A stretch of DNA of 12,424 bases. It comes from Microgenomates group bacterium (GTDB lineage Bacteria > Patescibacteriota > Microgenomatia > UBA1400 > PJMF01). The notes under the pieces were generated by a model that ran no database searches, had not been told where the DNA came from, and worked only from the letters and a program-made list of their open reading frames with translations. Shown here piece by piece: positions 1-6,831 of this stretch (positions are counted from its first letter, which is position 1; every line of letters begins with the position of its first letter). Both the position numbers and the translations under genes were made by a program. The stretch lies in the NCBI GenBank assembly GCA_009776965.1, contig WRMU01000023.1, positions 1-12,424 on the forward strand, given 5' to 3'.

Positions 1-1503
1 TTTGCGCCACCACAATACCATCATCAATAACAGAATTAATGGAGCAGTAATCTTGCTTGAATGATAAACATACATTGCTGCCGCAATCAAAGTCGTCGCT
101 AGTCCAAATTGCCACCACTTTTGGGTATATTTTCTGCTAGTACGCTGACAATTTAATATTAAATACCCCGCCCAAATAATAAAACAAAGCGCCATGCCCG
201 ACTCAAATCCCGTTCGCGAAAACATAAAACTCCAAGGAGTAAAAGCAAAAATAAACCCTCCCAACAGAGATAGTTTATGAGGATATTTTGATTTAGTGGC
301 TATCAACAATTCTTTAAGCAATAATACCATTCCCCATACCGCCATCACTCCTGCCATAGCAAAGGGCAAACGTACCGCCAGCGGTGTCAGGCCTATTAGG
401 GAAGTAAATAAGCCACTAATATAAATCGCCAGCGGCGCCTTATAATCCCCAAAAGATTTGAAAGCTAAAGGCAACTTTTCCAACCATTCATCTCGTCTTG
501 TCTGCCAAATACTCCAGCCATTATAACCAATGGCCGCTTCGTCCCAAGTCATACCTGATGGTAGCGATCCCAATTTATAAAACCTAGTTATTATTGTCAG
601 CAATATTAGCAGAGCCAGCACACATCCAAACTGATGTCTTTTCCATATCCAATACGGCGACCATAATAAGGAGGCAATTTTTTGTTTTAGGCTAGCATTT
701 TTTTTGATAAATCTACTTCCATTCTTCCAAGCCAGATCCGCCATTTTTTTCTGTCCAAATACGCTTTTATTAGTCGTTTCATGATCATGAATTACCACTG
801 CGCTCGGGTCAAATAGTATTTTGTAGCCCATTTTTTTTGCCTGCCATGATAAATCAATATCTTCCCAATAAGCGGGATAAAACAAACTGTCAAATCCGCC
901 CAATGCTAAAAACTTTTTTTTATCAAACAAACTCGAGCCTCCTCCCGCCCATGCCGTCTCTCCCTTCTTCCACTTCTCGGGGTCACCCTCAAATTGGCCG
1001 TGAATAAATCTGCCTCGCTGCCACCATAGTTTATTCTTACCATGATATTGATATTCTCCGTCTTTTTGGGTTGTTTTTTCAAAACAAGTCACTGCGAATA
1101 AATCTTTATCTCCGTTTTCAAAATGGTCAGCCAATTGTTTTAAGCATTTTTTTTGTGGCCGGCAATCATTGTTCAATATAAAAACCAACTCATGCTTTGC
1201 CAGCCGTACCGCCAGATTATTATTCGCTCCAAACCTTAAGTTTTTTTGATTGGCCACTAGTGTTAAAGTTAATTGTTTTTTTTCCCAGTAAAAAATGTTT
1301 TGATAAAGTTTATAATCTTCATTTTCCTCAATCAGTTCCAAATCATATTGGTGGATAAAGTGTGGCACTGTCAGATCACTACTTTTGTCGTCAGCGATCA
1401 CAATCTCGTCCATTTCCGAGGCCGCCTCTACCACACTAGCCAAGTTTTTTTGCAATAATTTCAAACCATTGAAAGTAGAAATAATTACTGAAATATTGGG
1501 CAT
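1..1503 (-). CDS. GT2 glycosyltransferase fused to a GT39/PMT-like membrane glycosyltransferase (3' end outside window)
   Basis: The frame is open for all 501 codons from ATG at 1503 to the window edge, so the C-terminus is missing. Residues 1-250 are a GT2 GT-A domain: an ISVIIST start, ADD at 37-39, an NND metal-site motif at 111-113, a GGG stretch at 187-189 and the acceptor-side YWEDIDL with E214 and D215. This resembles rhamnosyltransferase-type GT2 enzymes. A hydrophobic segment at about 293-306 is followed by a loop with W320-D321-E322, then DYKAPLAIY (353-361), LAVRLPF and further membrane segments, as in GT39/PMT_2 (GT-C) enzymes, which use polyprenyl-phosphate sugars outside the membrane. 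The topology fits: GT2 in the cytoplasm, the DE loop outside. It is last in the visible operon, its ATG one base after the preceding stop (TAATATG), suggesting translational coupling. Sugar, acceptor and whether both halves are active are unknown. I traced the frame by hand through the join and saw no stop. Confidence 0.85.
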   Translation of the reverse strand, partial: MPNISVIISTFNGLKLLQKNLASVVEAASEMDEIVIADDKSSDLTVPHFIHQYDLELIEENEDYKLYQNIFYWEKKQLTLTLVANQKNLRFGANNNLAVRLAKHELVFILNNDCRPQKKCLKQLADHFENGDKDLFAVTCFEKTTQKDGEYQYHGKNKLWWQRGRFIHGQFEGDPEKWKKGETAWAGGGSSLFDKKKFLALGGFDSLFYPAYWEDIDLSWQAKKMGYKILFDPSAVVIHDHETTNKSVFGQKKMADLAWKNGSRFIKKNASLKQKIASLLWSPYWIWKRHQFGCVLALLILLTIITRFYKLGSLPSGMTWDEAAIGYNGWSIWQTRRDEWLEKLPLAFKSFGDYKAPLAIYISGLFTSLIGLTPLAVRLPFAMAGVMAVWGMVLLLKELLIATKSKYPHKLSLLGGFIFAFTPWSFMFSRTGFESGMALCFIIWAGYLILNCQRTSRKYTQKWWQFGLATTLIAAAMYVYHSSKITAPLILLLMMVLWWRK

Positions 1504-1504
1504 A

Positions 1505-2602
1505 TTACTTTATTAGCTGGCGCGCTTTTTTATGGAAGGCATTCATGGAAAACTTTTGTGCTCTCTCCTGTGCCGCTTTGCCACACATAGCGCGGAGTTT
1601 TGGCCGCGTCATCAAACTATAAGTTTTATCCATACATTCCTGTTTGGTCCCCCATAAGCAATCTTTTAATTTCCTGCCCACAATTTCTCTCTGTCCTCCT
1701 TTATCTATCACCAAAGGAACACAGCCCGCCGCCATTGCCTCCACCGTCGAAATCCCAAAATGTTCCATTTTCTCCGGACTGTCAGTTTCGTCCGCGCCAA
1801 AACCAGTGGCATGCCAATAAATACTTGCCCTCCGACAATAATCCCTAACCTGTTCATTATTTGCTTGATGAATAATCTTAATTGGATAGCCTTGTGCTTT
1901 TAGCGCCACTTGATTAGCATAATATTGATCCTCAATATTCCCAATCAACACTAACTGCCACTCCTGACGAATCTGGGGATATTTATCACAAATATCTCGC
2001 CAAAAATCCACCAATACGTCCTGTTTTTTCGAATGCAGTTGTTGAAAAAACCGCCCAATATTTAATACTATCTTTTCCTTTACCATTTCTTTGTCGCCTC
2101 CAAAGCTCTCCAGCTCCACCCCTGGGTAAACCACCTCCTGCACTTTCACTTGCCAATATTTCTCAATCACTTTTTTGGTAAAAATCGAAATAGCATTTTT
2201 ATTTTTCCAGTTTTGCAATTTAAGTCGATCCACAAATCTTGTCTTAGGGATAGTAAATGGTATTTGGATATGCAAAATATTATGTCTGGCCAGCGAAAAA
2301 AACAGACTGCCATCGCTAATATAATAAAAGGCATCAAACTTCGCTGTCCAGAGCAATCTCTTTAATGTCCCCGCATTTTGCTCTCCAATTGGTGTCCAGA
2401 TAAATCGTAACTTTTCAATTTTCTCTCCAAAACGTTCGCTATATGCCTGCTTAATTTTTTCTAAATCAGTCTGTTTTTGAGATTGTGAAATAGCTATATA
2501 TACCTCATGACGGCCAGTAAAAGTTTCTGCCACATCAAAAAGATATTTTTCTCCACCACCAAAATGTTTGGGCAAATACGGGGAGTAAAAACAGATTTTC
2601 AT
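1505..2602 (-). CDS. GT4-family (group 1) glycosyltransferase
   Basis: A 365-residue retaining GT-B glycosyltransferase, probably cytoplasmic or peripheral, that adds a sugar from an NDP-sugar to a lipid-linked glycan. The N-terminal acceptor domain opens with MKICFYSPYLPKHFGGGEK, where the glycine loop at 15-17 is typical. The C-terminal donor domain starts near NIGRFFQQLHSKK (181-193), with the expected R184 and lysines. It contains the EX7E motif as E280-HFGISTV-E288, followed by EAMAAGCVPLVID and a GGQREIV turn. Length is normal for GT4. The ATG at 2602 overlaps the previous gene's stop (ATGA). A TATAAT hexamer lies 8 nt upstream, and GGAGGA lies between it and the ATG but close for a Shine-Dalgarno site. 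The sugar and linkage cannot be read from sequence; the HFGISTVEA stretch resembles ALG11-type mannosyltransferases, but that is only a resemblance. Confidence 0.9.
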   Translation of the reverse strand: MKICFYSPYLPKHFGGGEKYLFDVAETFTGRHEVYIAISQSQKQTDLEKIKQAYSERFGEKIEKLRFIWTPIGEQNAGTLKRLLWTAKFDAFYYISDGSLFFSLARHNILHIQIPFTIPKTRFVDRLKLQNWKNKNAISIFTKKVIEKYWQVKVQEVVYPGVELESFGGDKEMVKEKIVLNIGRFFQQLHSKKQDVLVDFWRDICDKYPQIRQEWQLVLIGNIEDQYYANQVALKAQGYPIKIIHQANNEQVRDYCRRASIYWHATGFGADETDSPEKMEHFGISTVEAMAAGCVPLVIDKGGQREIVGRKLKDCLWGTKQECMDKTYSLMTRPKLRAMCGKAAQERAQKFSMNAFHKKARQLIK

Positions 2603-3459
2603 GTTCCTCCATTATAACTTTTTTGCCACTCATTATCTAGGCTTTTTTCTAAAGTTTGATATCTTTCTTCGATTTCTGGTTGCTGTTGTTTTTCCCAAAC
2701 TTGGGAGTAAACCATTGCCTTATTAAACGCCTGAGTCAAACTCTCAATCATTCCTACCGTCCCGTCTTGCCAAGCTTTCCCCCTAAACCACCGTCGCCAA
2801 AACTCCATCATGGTTTTTCTCAGGATCATCGAGCCCGTTATTTTTGGTGTTTTTTCATCTTTCGCCAGCAATTTTGCTTCTATTTGTGTCCACTCTGCCG
2901 ATTTTAATAAATTATCTCGAGTACTACGATGAGTAAAATGCCATATTGGCTGTTCTAATAAGGTTATCATTTTTCCTTCATACTGAGCCGTTTCATGGAT
3001 TTTCCCCGTCCATTTTTGGAAGTTTTCCTTGCTAAATAATCTGGTCACTAAATCACTTCTCATCTCAAAGCCTGTCGCTCTCATTTCATGTCCATAAAAA
3101 AAGTTTTGTCTGGAAAACTGTATTGCTCCCAGCTTAGGGGCTGTTTTTCTGGCTAATATTTTTGCTATGTTTTCTGCTAGTTTAACTGATACTCTCTCAT
3201 CTGCGTCCAAGTACAGAAAAAAATCTGTCTCCACCTTACTCGCTGCCAAATTACGAATGCTCGCAAAGTCACTCCCCGAGAACTTAAAAGTTCTAACCTT
3301 AAGTTGATTAGCAATATTTAGAGTATCGTCAGTTGAGTCATTATCTACCACTATCACGCTCTGACAAAAATACTGCAGATTTTTAATTGCCGCTCCAATC
3401 CATTTTTCCTCATCGCGTGCAATAATAATGCCAGTTAAATCTTCGATTTTTTTTGTCAT
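2599..3459 (-). CDS. GT2 glycosyltransferase, WaaE/KdtX-like
   Basis: A 286-residue single-domain GT2. It opens with LTGIIIARDEEKWIGAAI, then VVDNDSTDDT at 38-46, the metal-binding LDADE at 84-88 and IHE at 154-156. The C-terminal part carries the WaaE-type layout: a histidine-rich turn (WHFTH), FWRRWFRGKAWQDGTVGMIESL and a terminal VWEK region. Members of this family transfer glucose or related sugars in the inner part of surface glycans, but the substrate here is unknown. It is followed by the GT4 gene with a 4-nt ATGA overlap and preceded by the rhamnosyltransferase-like GT2 with a 2-nt gap. No convincing Shine-Dalgarno or -10 box lies before its ATG, so it probably depends on upstream transcription and coupling. 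It looks paralogous to the GT2 at 4411-5334. Confidence 0.88.
   Translation of the reverse strand: MTKKIEDLTGIIIARDEEKWIGAAIKNLQYFCQSVIVVDNDSTDDTLNIANQLKVRTFKFSGSDFASIRNLAASKVETDFFLYLDADERVSVKLAENIAKILARKTAPKLGAIQFSRQNFFYGHEMRATGFEMRSDLVTRLFSKENFQKWTGKIHETAQYEGKMITLLEQPIWHFTHRSTRDNLLKSAEWTQIEAKLLAKDEKTPKITGSMILRKTMMEFWRRWFRGKAWQDGTVGMIESLTQAFNKAMVYSQVWEKQQQPEIEERYQTLEKSLDNEWQKSYNGGT
2603..2616 (-). promoter_or_regulatory. -10 box plus purine-rich site before the GT4 gene
   Basis: On the minus strand TATAAT (2611-2616) is followed by GGAGGAAC and then the ATG at 2602. GGAGGA resembles a Shine-Dalgarno site but leaves only about 2-3 nt to the ATG, shorter than usual, while the TATAAT lies 8 nt from the ATG as at other genes here. 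Both lie in the last codons of the preceding gene (Y-N-G-G-T). Either reading could be right: internal leaderless promoter, or ribosome site. Confidence 0.4.
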
Positions 3460-3461
3460 AG

Positions 3462-4394
3462 TTAAGTATTTTTCAAATAAACTTGTTTGCCAAAATTGCC
3501 CCAGAAAAAATGCCTAGCTGCAGTTTGCGTCACTTTATTCTGTCCATTAAAAAGATATTTCATCGCCAGTCGCAACGTGGTTATTTTGATTTTCTTCCTT
3601 CCATGTCTCCAGAAAAATAATAACCTATTGCGGGTCAGATAATAATTCTGCAGCTGCGATCCCGACCCTCCGCCCGATCCTCCGTTCACATGCCAGATCC
3701 GAGCCTCAGGGCAAAAATTAATGGTATAGCCCGCTCTTTTCGTTCTCACCGACAAATCAATGTCTTCATAATAAAGAAAAAACTTATCATCAAAACCTCC
3801 CGTTAATTCATATATTTCTCTCCTCATCAACACCGCACAGGCCGTGGCAAAATCCAATTCCTTCGTTTTTTCTATCATGAACTGCCCTCTGTCCACTTCA
3901 TTTACCCCCTGATGGAAACCGCTCAAATTAGCCCAATCAATTGTTCCTCCCGCATACCATACCACTGTCCCCAATTGTTTTTTGGTATAGGATTCATGAT
4001 GGAACTCTTTGCCTGCTGCAAAATAAATCAGTGGGGATATCAATCCGGTACTAGGATTCTTTCTGGCATGTTTATGCAGATGACATAAACAATCCCTATC
4101 AATCAACGTATCCGAATTAAGGAGAAAATAAAAATCAGGACTAAAATCTTCTCTCGCCCTAGCAAATCCCAGATTATTTCCGCCCGTAAATCCCAGATTA
4201 GTGTCCGAGCGAATAACCACCAAGTTCAATTCCGGATATTTTTTTTGCGGCACAAAAACCTCCACCGACCCATTATCCACCAAATAAACTTGGTGCTTGA
4301 AGCCGCTCGTCCTTATCTTACTCAAACTCTCCAGAGCATTATTAGTGTCCTCCGGAGTATTATAATGGACGATAATGGTTGCTATTTTGTCCAT
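3462..4394 (-). CDS. GT2 glycosyltransferase, rhamnosyltransferase (WbbL/RfbF)-like
   Basis: A 310-residue GT2. The N-terminus reads MDKIATIIVHYN, followed by LVDNGS at 38-43 and the NLGFTGGNNLGF signature (66-76) usual in rhamnosyltransferase-like GT2 proteins. NSD at 93-95 is the metal site. FFLYYEDIDLSVR (206-217) carries the E210-D211 acceptor/base motif, and H235 precedes a glycine-rich GGSGGGSG stretch and a YYLTRNRLLF helix, again family-typical. With RmlB and an RmlD-like gene in the facing block, a dTDP-rhamnose donor is a reasonable guess, but the sequence does not prove the sugar. The start is 16 nt after the previous stop. A TGATACAAT extended -10 overlaps that stop, leaving about 10 nt to the ATG, so the gene may have its own nearly leaderless promoter. 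Confidence 0.88.
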   Translation of the reverse strand: MDKIATIIVHYNTPEDTNNALESLSKIRTSGFKHQVYLVDNGSVEVFVPQKKYPELNLVVIRSDTNLGFTGGNNLGFARAREDFSPDFYFLLNSDTLIDRDCLCHLHKHARKNPSTGLISPLIYFAAGKEFHHESYTKKQLGTVVWYAGGTIDWANLSGFHQGVNEVDRGQFMIEKTKELDFATACAVLMRREIYELTGGFDDKFFLYYEDIDLSVRTKRAGYTINFCPEARIWHVNGGSGGGSGSQLQNYYLTRNRLLFFWRHGRKKIKITTLRLAMKYLFNGQNKVTQTAARHFFWGNFGKQVYLKNT

Positions 4395-4404
4395 AACTGC
4401 TTAG

Positions 4405-4413
4405 ATTGTATCA
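4405..4413 (-). promoter_or_regulatory. Extended -10 before the rhamnosyltransferase-like gene
   Basis: TGATACAAT on the minus strand is TGn plus a hexamer one mismatch from TATAAT. Its TGA is the stop codon of the preceding gene. Ten nt separate it from the ATG at 4394, so a transcript starting about 7 nt downstream would have a leader of only a few bases. No Shine-Dalgarno sequence is present in the 16-nt gap. Confidence 0.4.
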
Positions 4414-5334
4414 TATTTTTGCTTTGCGCCGGATCTGCCAATACATTTTCTCCACCCCTTTCGTTCTTCCCGCCAATACCTCCGCCCACCAATAAGCAGC
4501 TGTTTTTTGCATCGCTTTCCTCATTTTTTTCATCTCTTTGGTGGACAAGCTTTGTTTAGTAAAATCTTGTCCTTCCCATTCTTTGGCTTTGGTCATCAAT
4601 TCCGTACTCGACTGCAATAAGCTCAAAACTATTCCATGACTGCCTTCTTCTATTCCTCGATGTAAAAAAGCTCTCGCCCAAAACTCATCCCAAAAGCTAT
4701 CCCATAACTCCCTGCTAGTCACTGACCTTTGTTCTGCTCTTTCGCTCGCTTTATAACTAGAGTAGCGATTAGCTTTTTTTATAAATTGTTCTATCGTCTG
4801 GTAATTGTGGTGAATAATAGTTAGTCCTTCCTCTGGGGGTAAATACCCGCTTTTCCCCAATACCTTCGGCTGTGGGTGTAATACTCTCGGCCAACTTATT
4901 TTCCCTTTTTTCCATAACCGCAGTTGATAATCAGGCCACCAATTTGCCCGAGTAATCACTTTATCCCAGATAATGTTTTTTCTCGCCAGATAATAAGCAT
5001 CTGCTTTTTTAACCACTTCCTCCTCTCCCCTGACTATTCTTTTAATCAGCTCGGCTAAAGGCAAAGATATCTCCTCATCACAGTCTAGTAATAAGATCCA
5101 TTCCCCCTGAACCTTATTAAAACTCCATTCTCTCGCCATCTCCACATTCCCAATTTCTGGTTCTGGATATTGGTAGATTTTTGCTTTGAACTTTTTGGCA
5201 ATTGCCAGCGTCTCATCTGTGCTAGCCATATCCACCACCACTATCTCATCCGCAATATTTTCAATACTCGCCAAGCTTTTTTCTAAATATTTAGCTCCGT
5301 TTTTAACATTCATCACCACCGACAATCGCGACAT
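4411..5334 (-). CDS. GT2 glycosyltransferase, WaaE/KdtX-like (start revised to the internal ATG)
   Basis: From ATG at 5334 this is a 307-residue GT2 beginning MSRLSVVMNVKNGAKYLEKS. It shows VVVDMASTDET (32-42), the metal motif LLDCDEE at 82-88, a WWPDYQLRLW strand (132-141) that precedes the acceptor site, and a C-terminal helical part with FWDEFWARAFLHRGIEEGSHG like other WaaE-type proteins. A longer frame opens at 5376 and would add 14 residues, but that would overlap the flippase gene by 41 nt. The 5334 start sits one base after the flippase stop as TAATATG, the same junction as at 1503-1507, so I prefer it. AGAGG lies upstream but 14 nt away, too far for a normal ribosome site. The closing segment, roughly residues 260-307, is rich in Lys, Arg and Trp. 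Donor and acceptor are unknown. Confidence 0.87.
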   Translation of the reverse strand: MSRLSVVMNVKNGAKYLEKSLASIENIADEIVVVDMASTDETLAIAKKFKAKIYQYPEPEIGNVEMAREWSFNKVQGEWILLLDCDEEISLPLAELIKRIVRGEEEVVKKADAYYLARKNIIWDKVITRANWWPDYQLRLWKKGKISWPRVLHPQPKVLGKSGYLPPEEGLTIIHHNYQTIEQFIKKANRYSSYKASERAEQRSVTSRELWDSFWDEFWARAFLHRGIEEGSHGIVLSLLQSSTELMTKAKEWEGQDFTKQSLSTKEMKKMRKAMQKTAAYWWAEVLAGRTKGVEKMYWQIRRKAKI

Positions 5335-5335
5335 A

Positions 5336-6796
5336 TTAGCTTTTTTTTCCTCTGATAGCTTGTAATTCTTGAGCAATTTTATTTTTTCCCAATAACAGTA
5401 TAGTCATGCCATAAACCATCACACTCCCCGCTCCTCCCAGCAACATCCAGTTTATCCCTCTGCTCCATAAAGGCCAACTTACTAGTACCGCCACCGCCAT
5501 CACCACACTCGCCAATCCTTGTCGCCACACTTGCTCCCAAACCTTCACTTTTACCGTTTTGCGTAAAATAAAATATGGTAAAAAGCTAGTTAACGAAATC
5601 AGCATCGCGCTCAGAGCCACTCCGTTAAAACCAAAAATATGCATCAACGGAAAAGTTACTCCCCAAGTTAACACCGTCCATAGCACCATCAGCTTCAAAG
5701 TCTTGTTTATTTGTCCAATAGCATTTAGCGCATTAGTTAACGGACTAGACATAGCTGCCATCGCAATGCTCAGAGTAAATAAAATAAAACTGGGTATCGC
5801 GCTTTGCCATTTAGCATATTGGGGAAAAACCACTGTCAAGGGAGTAATAAATAAACACATGCCCGTAATTAGCGGGAAAATAATTAAAGTAATAAAAAAC
5901 AATGACTTTTCAATCGCTTTTTTTAATAAATCATGATGGGTTTGTAGTCTCGAAAAGGTGGGAAAGGTAATATTCATAATATTTTGTACTGTCAAATTAT
6001 ATGGATACATCGACCATTGTTTTGCCCAAGAAATATAGCCGAAATTGGTCGGTCCCGTCATTATCCCCACCACCAAAAAGAAGAAATTATCCTTTATTCT
6101 CGCCAGTAAATCATTAGCTTGGAACTTCAACCCAAACTTAATCGTTTGCCTAAAGCTCTTAAGATCAAACATCAATTGTGGCCAGAAGGGTTGAATTAGG
6201 CCAATAATTATCACCCCCACTATCGCTCTAGCCAAGATAGCCGCCGCATAAGCCACCGCCCCCACATTATTGACTGCCAAACCAATCAACACCGCATTAA
6301 ATACTAACTGCTCTCCAATTTGCGGAATAACTAACTTTGAAAAGTTCATTTTGCGCGTCAATTTAATAGCCGGAATAGTTTTGAGCGTAATTAAAGGAAA
6401 GCTCAGTCCAATACTCAATAAAATCCAGTTCCCCGCCGCTCCCACATTCTGATCAATAAAGTTAGTTCTGGTAATTAAAAAAGTCACTCCAAAAATCAGC
6501 CATCCTAAGATGTGTTGAGTCCAAAACGCCGTTTGATAGTCTTTTTTATCTGGTTTTTCTTTTCTTTGAATCAAACTCGAAGCTAGCCCCACATCACTAA
6601 AAAAAGTTAGTAGTCCATTAATTTGCATCACAAACCCATAAATACCAAAGTCTGCCGGCGAGAAATAGGCCATTAAGAAAAAATTAGCCACCAAACTCAC
6701 TAAGTTCAAAAAAAGAGTGGTCGCAAAATAAGCCATTGTCCCTCGCACCGTCTTCTTTTTTATTGCCTCCACATCGAGATCTTGCACGTGTTCCAT
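5336..6796 (-). CDS. wzx: Wzx/PST-type lipid-linked oligosaccharide flippase
   Basis: A multi-pass membrane protein of 486 residues from ATG at 6796, with about 12-14 hydrophobic segments and almost no soluble domain. The start of the membrane domain (VRGTMAYFATTLFLNLVSLV, then YFSPADFGIYGFV, FFSDVGLASSLIQRK and TAFWTQHILGW) matches the WzxC-like polysaccharide_synt branch of the MOP exporter superfamily. Such proteins move polyprenyl-diphosphate-linked glycans across the cytoplasmic membrane. It is the first gene of the minus-strand operon, and glycosyltransferases follow with almost no gaps. The frame can be read back to a GTG at 6823, but TATAAT at 6803-6808 would then lie inside the gene; ATG 6796 is the expected transcription start, so I take it as the true start. 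The name wzx reflects family function, not orthology to a given locus. Confidence 0.9.
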   Translation of the reverse strand: MEHVQDLDVEAIKKKTVRGTMAYFATTLFLNLVSLVANFFLMAYFSPADFGIYGFVMQINGLLTFFSDVGLASSLIQRKEKPDKKDYQTAFWTQHILGWLIFGVTFLITRTNFIDQNVGAAGNWILLSIGLSFPLITLKTIPAIKLTRKMNFSKLVIPQIGEQLVFNAVLIGLAVNNVGAVAYAAAILARAIVGVIIIGLIQPFWPQLMFDLKSFRQTIKFGLKFQANDLLARIKDNFFFLVVGIMTGPTNFGYISWAKQWSMYPYNLTVQNIMNITFPTFSRLQTHHDLLKKAIEKSLFFITLIIFPLITGMCLFITPLTVVFPQYAKWQSAIPSFILFTLSIAMAAMSSPLTNALNAIGQINKTLKLMVLWTVLTWGVTFPLMHIFGFNGVALSAMLISLTSFLPYFILRKTVKVKVWEQVWRQGLASVVMAVAVLVSWPLWSRGINWMLLGGAGSVMVYGMTILLLGKNKIAQELQAIRGKKS

Positions 6797-6802
6797 TCCG
6801 GC

Positions 6803-6831
6803 ATTATATGTTAAAATCAACACTAATGCAA
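6803..6831 (-). promoter_or_regulatory. Promoter of the minus-strand glycan operon (predicted leaderless)
   Basis: On the minus strand a perfect -10 TATAAT occupies 6803-6808. It is preceded at exactly 17 bp by TTGCAT (6826-6831), which matches only the TTG of the -35 consensus. The ATG of the flippase starts 6 nt after the -10, where transcription should begin, so the mRNA would have no leader. The -35 hexamer is the complement of the first two codons of the divergent LCP gene. This is a prediction from spacing and consensus alone. Confidence 0.65.
6809..6817 (+). promoter_or_regulatory. Extended -10 promoter of the LCP-mur block (predicted leaderless)
   Basis: TGTTAAAAT is an extended -10 (TGn plus a hexamer one mismatch from TATAAT), ending 8 nt before the ATG at 6826. 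No good -35 lies 17 bp upstream, as is common when TGn is present. It is next to the minus-strand -10 at 6803-6808, so the two promoters should compete for RNA polymerase. Confidence 0.5.

Noticed and set aside
1273..1458. Small plus-strand frame in the left edge region
   Set aside because: It is antisense to the GT2 domain of the fusion gene, which is open over all 501 codons, and has no supporting motif.
5335..5353. AGAGG as a Shine-Dalgarno site for the gene starting at 5334
   Set aside because: It is 14 nt from the ATG, well outside the usual spacing, and codes for the flippase C-terminus.
5335..5376. Longer N-terminus for the WaaE-like gene starting at 5376
   Set aside because: It would overlap the flippase by 41 nt and add a non-family extension; ATG 5334 gives the standard GT2 start and the TAATATG junction.
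6736..6825. 30-residue upstream extension of the LCP protein
   Set aside because: It runs through the flippase start and both predicted -10 boxes and adds a Pro/Arg-rich stretch before the membrane anchor. ATG 6808 remains a less likely alternative.
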